Source: Candidatus Intricatilinea gracilis (GTDB taxonomy: Bacteria > Pseudomonadota > Gammaproteobacteria > Burkholderiales > Burkholderiaceae_C). From it: a stretch of 9,233 nucleotides of DNA. A program made the position numbers and the translations under genes. Every line of letters starts with the position of its first letter. The stretch's first letter is position 1. The stretch spans positions 1 to 9,233 of the forward strand of contig JADJDQ010000016.1 of assembly GCA_016702605.1 (NCBI GenBank). The letters run 5' to 3'. This document shows, in pieces, positions 1 through 5,690 of the stretch. The notes beneath the pieces were generated by a model that was not told the origin of the DNA, did not search any database, and saw nothing but the letters and a program-made list of their open reading frames with translations.

Positions 1-225
1 CACGGCCTCCTCCAGCGCGCGGCGCCAGGCGGGCAGCGGGGCGGGGACGGGCAGATCGGCGTCGCCTTCGGCTTGGGCCCCAAATCCCCCCCTACCCCCC
101 TTTTGCAAAGGGGGGCTGGAAGCCTGCGCGCCGGGGGTGTTCTCCCCCCCCTTCGACGAAGGGGGGCCGGGGGGGATTTGCTCCAGCTCCATCGGCACGG
201 TCAAGGTGTCGGCGTCGTCAATCAC
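1..225 (-). CDS. Unknown early phage protein, N-terminal part (runs off the window)
   Basis: A GTG start at 225 is preceded by a strong AGGAGG ribosome-binding site six bases upstream. The start overlaps the stop of the preceding gene by 8 bp, so coupled translation is likely. The frame is open to the window edge (75 codons visible). It begins VIDDADTLTVPMELEQ and resumes after residue 49 as AQAEGDADLPVPAPLPAWRR. Codon use is G/C-rich at third positions on both sides of an internal 98-bp hairpin repeat (82-179). That repeat is translated as a Pro/Gly/Ser-rich linker of about 33 residues. I do not recognise the family. The position after the transposition ATPase fits a Mu-like early accessory gene. 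The frame crosses runs of 6-8 identical bases, so a miscalled base would change it. Confidence 0.55.
   Translation of the reverse strand, partial: MIDDADTLTVPMELEQIPPGPPSSKGGENTPGAQASSPPLQKGGRGGFGAQAEGDADLPVPAPLPAWRRALEEAV
82..179. repeat. REP/BIME-like element: two C-run/G-run hairpins between inverted ends
   Basis: The 98-bp unit begins with AAAT followed by seven C and ends with seven G followed by ATTT, so its ends are inverted repeats. Inside are two strong hairpins. The first, 95-115, has a 9-bp stem of six C plus TTT with loop TGC. The second, 146-166, has a 9-bp stem of six C plus TTC with loop GAC. About 28 bases separate them. Paired palindromes of this C-run/G-run type are familiar as dispersed intergenic repeats in many proteobacterial chromosomes, here recalled as a pattern and not matched to a named family. 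Its location inside a phage reading frame is unusual. The hairpins could also slow transcription or ribosomes near the start of the gene. Confidence 0.75.
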
Positions 226-586
226 GGGTATCCTCCTGTTCGCCCTGTTGAAGGGATTGAGAAATCAAGGTGTCGGTGTTCGGGTCGCGCAGGGCGACGC
301 CGCAGCGCTGGACCACGGGGGCCAGCGGCCCCAGGTCGCGGGCCAGGCGCCAGGCGTTGAGCTCGGCGCGGGCATGGGCGCGGGCCAGCACGCCGCAGCG
401 CTCCATGGCGCGGATGTAGGCGCGCAGGTTGTGCGCGGCGTTGCGCTCGCTGCCGTCGGCCACGGTGTGCAGGAGGTCCAGCAGGCTGAAGCTGGCGCGC
501 TCCCTCATCACCCACCAGGCACGCACGCGCAGGGGGCGCCGGCGGTCGTGGGGGCCGAGGTGGCAGCCATGGGCGGTGCGGCTCAT
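218..586 (-). CDS. Small basic unknown phage protein, 122 aa
   Basis: The ATG at 586 shares one base with the TGA of the preceding gene (TGATG), a coupling arrangement, so I prefer this start although the frame is open upstream. The protein begins MSRTAHGCHLGPHDRR. It has an Arg-rich first 30 residues, then an apparently helical middle (AAHNLRAYIRAMERCGVLAR, residues 50-69), then a C-terminal part ending in EQEDTRD. The helical segment followed by 'GVLAR' resembles the helix before a wing in small DNA-binding proteins. This is weak, and I do not assign a function. It lies between an exported protein and an unfinished gene in the same early transcript. Its last codons contain a 12-base sequence (265-276) repeated at 201-212 in the next gene. 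Confidence 0.72.
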   Translation of the reverse strand: MSRTAHGCHLGPHDRRRPLRVRAWWVMRERASFSLLDLLHTVADGSERNAAHNLRAYIRAMERCGVLARAHARAELNAWRLARDLGPLAPVVQRCGVALRDPNTDTLISQSLQQGEQEDTRD

Positions 587-1083
587 CACGGCAGCTCCCA
601 CTCCAGTGCCAGGCTCGCCACACTGGCGCCCTGCTTGGGGTGCCACTGCGGGATGGTGATCAGCCGCAGGGCCGCGCGATCGCCCACGCGCAGGCGCAGG
701 CTGGGCGCCAGCAGCGGCACCACCGGAGCCATGGGGTAGCCGGTGACGCCGGCGGCCGTGAAGGCGACGGACACGGCGCGGCGCTCGTCCGTGCTCCAGG
801 TCCAGCCGGCGTAGGCGCCCCAGCGCGCCAGGGAGTTGCGCAGCACGCCCAGGGTGGGGCCGCCGTGTTCGTCGCCCAGGCGCAGGTAGGCGCCGGGGGT
901 CACCCACTCGTAGCGGCCGCCCTCCGGCCGGCCCCGGTCGTGCCAGGTCAGGGTGTGTGCGCCCAGGGTGACCGGCTGGGCGACCGGCTGGGCATGCGCC
1001 GGCGCCGGGCTGCAGGTCATCAGCAGGCAGGCCAGCATGACCAGCAGAACGGCGGTGAGGCGGTTCTCGGACGGGGCTCTCAC
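586..1083 (-). CDS. Exported protein with signal peptide, likely small beta-barrel; phage cargo
   Basis: The protein has 165 residues and starts with GTG at 1083, overlapping the ATPase stop by four bases (GTGA). Residues about 9-31 form a signal peptide: Arg at 8, hydrophobic core LTAVLLVMLACLL, then small residues ending APAHA for signal peptidase I. A lipobox reading (LLMTC) is possible but weaker. The mature part is rich in alternating short strands and small-residue turns (TPGAYLRLGDEHGGPT, LGVLRNSLARWGAYAGWTWS, GYPMAPVVPLLAPSLRLRVG). It ends in a hydrophobic strand (SLALEWELP). This resembles conserved phage/bacterial proteins of about 130-170 residues with the 'RNS...YAGY...GYP..P..PLLAPS' pattern, which I know only as hypothetical. 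Inferred location: periplasm or outer membrane. Such a gene between transposition genes is odd for replication and may act on the host envelope or superinfection. Confidence 0.75.
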   Translation of the reverse strand: MRAPSENRLTAVLLVMLACLLMTCSPAPAHAQPVAQPVTLGAHTLTWHDRGRPEGGRYEWVTPGAYLRLGDEHGGPTLGVLRNSLARWGAYAGWTWSTDERRAVSVAFTAAGVTGYPMAPVVPLLAPSLRLRVGDRAALRLITIPQWHPKQGASVASLALEWELP

Positions 1084-1820
1084 AGGGCGCCCCCCTTCTT
1101 GCTGCGCCCCAGGGCGGACAGGCCGGCGCGGTAGTCGTCACAGAGCACCACGCCCTTCAGGTCGGGGCCGCTCACGCCGGCCTTGCCCAGCCGCTGGGCA
1201 GTGATTTCCACGCGGCTGATGGCGTTGAGGACCGAGCGCATGCGCCCGCCGGTGTCGGCGTGGATGCGCAGCGCCAGGTCGGGCGAGATGGCCACGTCCG
1301 CCAGCTCTGCGCACACGCGGGCCACGTCATCGGCGTCCGCCGGGGTCAGCTCCACGCGGCAGGCCATGCGCGAGCTGAGCTGCTCGTGCAGGCCCAGCTT
1401 CCACAGGTCCTTCTCCATCATCACCAGGCCGAAGCCGGTGCCGCTCTTGTCCGTGATGCCGCGCAGCCGCTCCAGGCAGGCAGCCCCGTCAGCCAGGGCG
1501 AACTGCGCCTCGTCCAGCAGCACGGGCACCTGGTCGCGCGTCAGCCGCTCGCCGATGGCGTCGTCCAGGTAACGCGACATCGGCAGGCCCAGCCGGTCGG
1601 CAATGGCCTCCAGCATCCGGCCCGGCGTCATGCCCTGCACGCAGGTCACGAACACGGCGCCAACGGTGGAGCCCCAGTGCAACAGGTTGGTGGTCTTGCC
1701 GTCACCGGGGCGCCCGGTGATGACCATGCCCGCGCTCTCGCGCGCACCGCGCTGCTCCAGCGTCTGCACGCCGGTCTGCAGGCGGGCGTAGTTCTTGGTC
1801 TTGACGAAGTGGTAACGCAC
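1080..1820 (-). CDS. B: MuB-like transposition AAA ATPase (target selector), 246 aa
   Basis: This is the ATP-dependent partner of the phage transposase. In the Mu family, B binds target DNA, activates the DDE transposase and steers insertion. The GTG start at 1820 has AGGAG nine bases upstream. The open frame extends further upstream but lies across the transposase end, so it is not used. Visible motifs are Walker A GRPGDGKTT (residues about 37-45), Walker B VPVLLDEAQF (about 98-107), and a C-terminal helical lid segment near LRIHADTGGRMRSVLNAISR. Length fits the short B proteins of beta-proteobacterial Mu-like phages. It lies 61 bp downstream of the transposase and overlaps the next gene by four bases. 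The family is recognised from motifs and position; the detailed mechanism is by analogy. Confidence 0.9.
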   Translation of the reverse strand: MRYHFVKTKNYARLQTGVQTLEQRGARESAGMVITGRPGDGKTTNLLHWGSTVGAVFVTCVQGMTPGRMLEAIADRLGLPMSRYLDDAIGERLTRDQVPVLLDEAQFALADGAACLERLRGITDKSGTGFGLVMMEKDLWKLGLHEQLSSRMACRVELTPADADDVARVCAELADVAISPDLALRIHADTGGRMRSVLNAISRVEITAQRLGKAGVSGPDLKGVVLCDDYRAGLSALGRSKKGGAL

Positions 1821-1881
1821 AGCTCTTTGCTCCTGGTGGTTGATGGGTCGATGAGGCGGGGAAAGTGGCTGCCGGGGCGCC

Positions 1882-3813
1882 TCAGCCGGCGGCAGCGCGG
1901 TCAAAACTCGGGTCGGCGGGCGGCGGCTGCTGGGGTGCCGCGGCGGCGGCCTTGGCGGCATCCGCGGCAGCCACGTCGGCGTGCCACTTGGCCATCTGGG
2001 CGGCCATGTCGGCCGCACGTCGTGCCTCGGCCTCGTCGATCTCGCGCATGACCCGGGCGATGACCTCCGGGTCCTCATGCGGCGCCAGCGGCCGGCGCAG
2101 CGGCGGCAGGTTCACGGCGCGCCCGGTGGGGGTCGGCGCATCGGCACGCAGCTCGGGCAGCGGGCCGGGCAGCGGATCAGGCAGCGCACGGGCCTGCACC
2201 TCCACCACGTCGGCCGCAGCCGGCAGCCCGATGGACTGCGACCACATGCCGGCCAGGGCGGCGCCGGTGGGGGCGTGCTCCAGCACCAAGGGGGCCATCT
2301 CGCGCTCGATCTGCTCGATCTGCTGCTCGCGGTGGCGGATGCGGGCCTGGGCGCGCTTGAGGTCAGCGTTCTCCACCGTCGTGGTGGCACGGGGGAACTT
2401 GGCGCTCTGCAGCTCGGCCACGCCGATCAGGCGGCCCTCCAGGTCCTTCACCCACACCTGGTGAGCGTCCATCTCGTTGGGCACCACCAGCACCTCAGTG
2501 CCTTCGATGTGGGCCAGCGCCGGGCAGCTGTAGCGCTGCTGGTCATGCAGGGTGACGGCGCCGCGGTACACCTTCTTGCGGCGGTGCTCGCGGAACAGGT
2601 CGGTCATCTGGGCCTCGGTCAGGTGGTGCAGCTCCTGGCCGGCGGCGCGCATGTCGCGCAGCGCCTCTTCCAGCGCCTCCGCGGGTGTCATGTGGCGCTG
2701 CCGACCGGTCGCCGCGTCACGCACGCGCGGCAGGCCCCGGTGCGGGCGTTCGTTCCACTTCTGCACCAGGCCCTGCAGCCACTGGCGGGCATGGGCCTCG
2801 CTGGCGAAGACCAGGCCGCGCCCCAGGCGCTCCAACTGGCCGCGCAGCTGGGCCGGGCGGGCGCGCTCTTCGTCGGAGGCGCCTACCGTGGCGGCGCGCT
2901 CGCCGGCCTTCTCCAGCTGGTCGAGCAACCGGCGCACGCGCACGAAAGTCTTCTCGTCGTGCCGGTCGGGGTTCATGTAGCTGGCCAGCACGCGGGACTC
3001 CCGGTCAAGCCAGGTGTTGAAGTTCTCCGCAATGCCGTTGGCCTGGCTGTTGCCCACCTCCTGCGGGTGGACGACGGTGACACCCAGGCGGTCAGCCAGC
3101 GCCTGCAGGTCTTCGCCGTCGTCGTCACCCTTGACGCGGGCCTTGCTGAAGCCGCTGACCTGGCGGTTCTTCACGCTGCCGGTGCTGTCGGTCTGCCAGA
3201 TGGCGGGCACGCCACCCACGCGGATGCACTCGCGCAGGCCGGCCAGGATGACGTCGCGGCTCTCGCTGTAGCCGATACCAAAGGGCGTGACGTAGCGCGT
3301 GCGGGTGCAGTGGAAGTGCCAGACCTCCAGCGTTTCCCATTTGCCGTCCTTCTCACGCGGCACCAGGAAGTGGGTGTTCCACCCGTCGGCATGCACCTCG
3401 AAGAAGGCCGGGTACTGCGACCAGTCGCGCGCCACGTAGTGCGTGCGGCTGCGCAACGCGCTGCCGGTGTGCCGGCCCTGCAGGGCCTTCAGCGTGGAGT
3501 AGCGCTCGAAGAAGCGGCGGATCTGGTCATAGCTCGGCGGGCGCGGCCCCAGGGCCGGCTGCCAGCGCTGTTCGATCTGCTCATGCACCCAGCGCAGAGA
3601 CGGCTTCTGGCCGCGGGCGAAGTACTGGGTGGCCAGGGGGTGCCACAGCTTGGTTTCTTCGTCGGGCCGCGCCGACGGCTTGGGCAGCAGCGCGGCGACG
3701 CCGCCCTCGTCCCACTTGTCCAGCCAGCGGCTGAGGCCCTGGGGTGACGGCAGGCCATCGTCATCGGCGGCGCGCCGACCGCGGGCGTCTCGCATCAGAC
3801 GCAGTTGCGCCAC
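1882..3813 (-). CDS. A: Mu-type DDE transposase, catalytic core and C-terminus (transposase A)
   Basis: This DNA transposase/integrase would cut and join the prophage ends during lysogenisation and replicative growth. Counting from the GTG at 3813, a helix-turn-helix-like segment (LPSPQGLSRWLDKWDEGGVA) occupies residues 21-40. The RNase-H fold follows, with D143 (VHADGW), D209 (IWQTDS) and E263 (NGIAENF). The D-D and D-E spacings of 66 and 54 match the MuA pattern (67 and 56). A beta-barrel-like region and an acidic, proline-rich tail that would contact B come last. The frame is open upstream to 4368 but has no ATG, GTG or TTG before 3813. Family-like sequence (TAVARALQGLIGAGLSRRG) continues upstream to about 3950. 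So 3813 is probably not the true start, and the N-terminal end-binding domain must come from another frame (see 4358-4511). Confidence 0.93.
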   Translation of the reverse strand: MAQLRLMRDARGRRAADDDGLPSPQGLSRWLDKWDEGGVAALLPKPSARPDEETKLWHPLATQYFARGQKPSLRWVHEQIEQRWQPALGPRPPSYDQIRRFFERYSTLKALQGRHTGSALRSRTHYVARDWSQYPAFFEVHADGWNTHFLVPREKDGKWETLEVWHFHCTRTRYVTPFGIGYSESRDVILAGLRECIRVGGVPAIWQTDSTGSVKNRQVSGFSKARVKGDDDGEDLQALADRLGVTVVHPQEVGNSQANGIAENFNTWLDRESRVLASYMNPDRHDEKTFVRVRRLLDQLEKAGERAATVGASDEERARPAQLRGQLERLGRGLVFASEAHARQWLQGLVQKWNERPHRGLPRVRDAATGRQRHMTPAEALEEALRDMRAAGQELHHLTEAQMTDLFREHRRKKVYRGAVTLHDQQRYSCPALAHIEGTEVLVVPNEMDAHQVWVKDLEGRLIGVAELQSAKFPRATTTVENADLKRAQARIRHREQQIEQIEREMAPLVLEHAPTGAALAGMWSQSIGLPAAADVVEVQARALPDPLPGPLPELRADAPTPTGRAVNLPPLRRPLAPHEDPEVIARVMREIDEAEARRAADMAAQMAKWHADVAAADAAKAAAAAPQQPPPADPSFDRAAAG

Positions 3814-3893
3814 CAGTGCCTGAGTCAGTTCACCTTGACGTGCCTGCGCCAGCAGCGTCAGGCAGGCACCGCGTCGGCTCAGGCCGGCGCCGA

Positions 3894-4280
3894 TCAGCCC
3901 CTGGAGTGCACGAGCGACAGCCGTTCGCGCGGCCTGGACGTGGCGGTCGTGAGCGGTACTGCGGGCGTCGGCGTCGGCGCCGCAGAGGGTGAGGTCTCCG
4001 TCCGGCCGAGCGCCGTGTTCATCAGCAGCGCCACCATGTCGAATCCCTCGTCCGTCACCCGCACCTTCACCCAGCCGGGCCGGGAATCCGCCGTGACGCG
4101 CGCCAGGCCCAGGTGCATCAGCAGCGTGTCGAGCGCGTGCTCGGTCGAGCCCGCATTGCTGGGCTGCGGTCCGTTGACCAGCAGGAACAACCGCGCCAGG
4201 TGATGCATGGACAGAGCGAGCAGCTTCTCCGGAAGGGTTTTCCAGAGATTGCTCGACGGCGCTTCGGACGGGGTTTCCAT
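3894..4280 (-). CDS. Small ORF overlapping the transposase frame, winged-helix-like, 128 aa
   Basis: The ATG at 4280 has GGAG seven bases upstream, and the frame closes with TGA at 3894. The product begins METPSEAPSSNLWKT. It contains leucine-rich helices (LLALSMHHLARLFLLVNG, residues about 20-37; ALDTLLMHLGLARV, about 48-61). A WVKVRVTDEGFDMVALLMN segment resembles the wing and last helix of winged-helix domains. It ends in a Pro/Thr-rich tail. Third positions are strongly G/C-rich here, whereas the transposase frame on the same DNA is rich in A/T-ending codons between about 4280 and 3970. So this frame, not the transposase frame, is the coding one there. It is in phase with the N-terminal transposase fragment upstream and could be fused to it (about 205 aa from 4511). 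I do not recognise a family. It may be a separate regulator or a domain of a frame-split transposase. Confidence 0.55.
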   Translation of the reverse strand: METPSEAPSSNLWKTLPEKLLALSMHHLARLFLLVNGPQPSNAGSTEHALDTLLMHLGLARVTADSRPGWVKVRVTDEGFDMVALLMNTALGRTETSPSAAPTPTPAVPLTTATSRPRERLSLVHSRG

Positions 4281-4357
4281 GGGGTATCTCCAGGGTTTGC
4301 GGGGTTTCAGGGAAAAGCTCGCGCAGGAATTGCGAGCGGAGGTGGTTTTGGGTTTCC

Positions 4358-4511
4358 GGGGGAGGCTCTTAAGGGTGTACTCAAACCCCTTGCCTGTCTC
4401 TTTGGGGTGAGATTCGGCCAAATTTTTTTGGAGGGACTTGCGGGTGCCGTACTCGGTCTTCGGCATGCCTGGCAGCCCCACCAGTTCTTGCGGCGTGTAC
4501 CAGGTCTTCAC
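4358..4511 (-). CDS. Mu transposase N-terminal DNA-binding domain (fragment or frame-split)
   Basis: A GTG at 4511 overlaps the stop of the Ner-like gene (GTGA), with AGGGGG as ribosome-binding site. The product begins VKTWYTPQELVGLPGMPKTE, which is the pattern of the MuA N-terminal winged-helix domain. It runs through GKGFEYTLKSLP, the usual end of the wing. In the family that wing is followed by something like LP-x-E-x-Q-x-x-L. That continuation (PETQNHLRSQFLRE) is present, but in the next frame. A C run (G run on plus, 4358-4362) has five bases where six would keep the frame. Either a base is missing, by mutation or sequence error, or ribosomes slip back one base. The resulting frame is the one that, much further on, encodes the transposase core. 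In Mu this domain binds the internal enhancer and operators. Confidence 0.65.
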
Positions 4512-4801
4512 GGCTTGTCCCCCTGCAGGTCGGCGGGGCGACGCTGCTCGGCGAGGGTGGCGACCAGGTCGCTGAGGATGGCGCGAGTGATGCCGCCGTG
4601 CGGTACGCGACGCTTCATCTGGCCCGGCCGACCCCAGGCGGACACCACATGCAAGGTCAGGTTGCGGCAGTAGCCGTGAGAGCGAGCCCAGGCCGACAGG
4701 CTGCGCCAGCCCAGCAGGGCCAAACGCCCGCGCAACACCGTCGGGTCGCCCAGGTCGGCGACCTCTGTGCGCACACATTGGGGCGAGTTACGATTAGGCA
4801 T
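4508..4801 (-). CDS. Ner-like early regulator, 97 aa
   Basis: This is the first gene of the early operon, in the position of ner in Mu, transcribed away from the repressor. The ATG at 4801 starts MPNRNSPQCVRTEVADLG; a TTG two codons upstream is also in frame. A central helical stretch (LALLGWRSLSAWARSHGY, residues about 28-45), then LTLHVVSAWGR and the basic tail KRRVPHGGITRAILSDLVATL, fit small phage DNA-binding proteins of the Ner/Nlp type. There helix-turn-helix is followed by a W-x-R-P element. In Mu, Ner represses both early and repressor transcription. That role is inferred from position and size. The predicted promoter puts the transcript start at or next to the ATG, and no ribosome-binding site is seen, so translation may be leaderless. 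Confidence 0.72.
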   Translation of the reverse strand: MPNRNSPQCVRTEVADLGDPTVLRGRLALLGWRSLSAWARSHGYCRNLTLHVVSAWGRPGQMKRRVPHGGITRAILSDLVATLAEQRRPADLQGDKP

Positions 4802-4807
4802 GTCCAA

Positions 4808-4836
4808 ACAATATCACCCCTAGGGGTGAGCTTCAA
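4808..4836 (-). promoter_or_regulatory. Early (lytic) promoter for the Ner-transposase operon
   Basis: On the minus strand, TTGAAG (4836-4831) and TATTGT (4813-4808) are separated by exactly 17 bases, each matching four of six sigma-70 consensus positions. The spacer is almost entirely the palindromic operator at 4814-4829. Counting seven bases from the -10 box puts the start of transcription at 4801, the A of the Ner-like ATG. No better promoter was seen for this operon. Activity is inferred. Confidence 0.6.
4814..4829. promoter_or_regulatory. Perfect 16-bp palindromic operator, TCACCCCTAGGGGTGA
   Basis: The palindrome has eight bases per arm with no mismatch, in the control region between the divergent repressor and Ner-like genes. 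It fills the space between the -35 and -10 boxes of the early promoter, so a bound dimer would block RNA polymerase. The repressor or the Ner-like protein is the likely ligand; the sequence cannot say which. A related but imperfect arrangement (ACCCCCC, six bases, GGGGG) at 4864-4881 lies just before the repressor start. It may be a second, weaker site or only the repressor's ribosome-binding region. Confidence 0.72.
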
Positions 4837-4886
4837 GACTCTTTGGCGGTTGCTTTTCTCATGACCCCCCATCTAAGGGGGAATTC

Positions 4887-5435
4887 GTGAATTTGTTCCA
4901 CCCACGCATGGCGAATCAAGTACTTAGCTCCGGAAATAGCGGCCCCGACGCTCCAGGTGATCGGGTTGCTTTTCCGTCCGGGGAAAAGCAACTCGCCAAC
5001 CGGCTCTTGGAGGCAATGGGTGACGAAAGCCAGGTCGGGTTCGCTCGCAAGGCCGGGGTGAGTGGATCGACGTTCAGGAAGTACCTGGAAGGCGCGATGC
5101 CAAGTGCTGATCGCCTGGTGGCCATGGCTGATGTAGCTGGCGTGACAGTGGAGTGGCTCGCTGCAGGGAGAGGGCCCAAGCTGCGGCGCGACCTGGTCGC
5201 CGCATTGCGGGCAGCCGAGCAAGGAGCACCTGCAGGTGAGGCTCCAGCGATCGACCTGGCTCTGCTGCGCACCGCAATTCAGGCCGTCGAAGAAGGCCTG
5301 CTCGACGCCGATGTGGAGATGCCGCCGGACAAGAAGGCTGAGGTCTTCGTCTACGCCTACGAGCTGATCGGCCAGATGGGGGCCACCGAGCAGGCGCGAG
5401 CGCTGCTCGCCCGGCTGGTCAAGTTGGCCCGCTGA
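4887..5435 (+). CDS. c: Mu-like phage repressor, helix-turn-helix, 182 aa
   Basis: This is the immunity repressor that would hold the prophage silent by binding the operator just upstream. The GTG start at 4887 has AAGGGGG five bases upstream. An in-frame ATG 21 bases later is possible, but its spacing from a ribosome site is worse. The N-terminal half has an XRE-type helix-turn-helix: NRLLEAMGDE, SQVGFARKAGVSGSTFRKYL (residues about 48-67), then LVAMADVAGVTVEWLAAGRG. This is the typical 'trp-leu-ala-ala-gly' ending of Mu-like and P22-like repressor domains. The C-terminal half (about 106-182) is helical and acidic, with VEEGLLDADVEMPPDKKAEVFVYAYELI, as in the oligomerisation regions of Mu-like repressors. 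No LexA-type protease motif is seen, so inactivation would not be by self-cleavage. It is the only recognisable plus-strand gene with a known role in the prophage. Confidence 0.88.
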   Translation: MNLFHPRMANQVLSSGNSGPDAPGDRVAFPSGEKQLANRLLEAMGDESQVGFARKAGVSGSTFRKYLEGAMPSADRLVAMADVAGVTVEWLAAGRGPKLRRDLVAALRAAEQGAPAGEAPAIDLALLRTAIQAVEEGLLDADVEMPPDKKAEVFVYAYELIGQMGATEQARALLARLVKLAR

Positions 5436-5473
5436 GCGCCGATGTCCCAGGGCCATCAACCTCCAGGGACAAC

Positions 5474-5662
5474 ATGGGCCACACAGACCCCGCAGCAGCC
5501 ATCCGCAAGCTCGTCGCCGACAACGCCACGCCCCGGCGCGTCACAACCAGGCCAGCGCCCGAGCCCAGTAACGCGGCGCCGGTCATCCTGGTCTTCGGCG
5601 GCCACAACGTGATCGCCCCGGCGGCCCCACCAGCGGCCCGCAAGCCCCGTCGCAGAGCCTGA
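5474..5662 (+). CDS. Small unknown ORF after the repressor, 62 aa
   Basis: The ORF starts 38 bases after the repressor stop on the same strand, with CAGGG six bases before the ATG. The product begins MGHTDPAAAIRKLVADNA. It has a basic, proline-rich middle, a short hydrophobic strand (VILVFGGHNVIAPAAP), and ends in a basic tail (RKPRRRA). I do not recognise it. Its length, ribosome site and co-direction with the repressor favour a real gene. The high GC content makes chance ORFs of this length common, so confidence is moderate. It lies between the repressor and the transposase-binding end and could be co-expressed in the lysogen. Confidence 0.5.
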   Translation: MGHTDPAAAIRKLVADNATPRRVTTRPAPEPSNAAPVILVFGGHNVIAPAAPPAARKPRRRA

Positions 5663-5690
5663 CCCAGAGCCGGCGCGGTTTCTCCCGATG

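Noticed and set aside
82..179. C-run/G-run hairpins as a terminator or CRISPR repeat
   Set aside because: There is no T run after either hairpin and no regular repeat-spacer series. The unit is two palindromes with inverted ends, inside an open frame.
640..1134. Plus-strand frame of 164 codons opposite the exported protein
   Set aside because: It is a Gln/Gly/Ala-rich shadow. The opposite strand has a signal peptide and start/stop overlaps with its neighbours.
1882..2078. ATPase gene extended upstream across the transposase end
   Set aside because: The added residues are Arg/Pro-rich and overlap conserved transposase sequence. The GTG at 1820 has a good ribosome site and begins the family-like protein.
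1981..3747. Plus-strand open frame of 588 codons opposite the transposase
   Set aside because: It is antisense to a clear DDE transposase with its catalytic triad. The product is His/Gln/Leu/Ala-rich without motifs, as expected from GC-rich complementary DNA.
4843..4878. Plus-strand sigma-70 promoter for the repressor
   Set aside because: TTGGCG and TTGCTT are possible -35 boxes, but no acceptable -10 lies 16-18 bases downstream, so no promoter is called.
4833..5459. Minus-strand open frame of 208 codons opposite the repressor
   Set aside because: The repressor frame has a recognisable helix-turn-helix and a ribosome site; this frame has neither a known motif nor operon logic.
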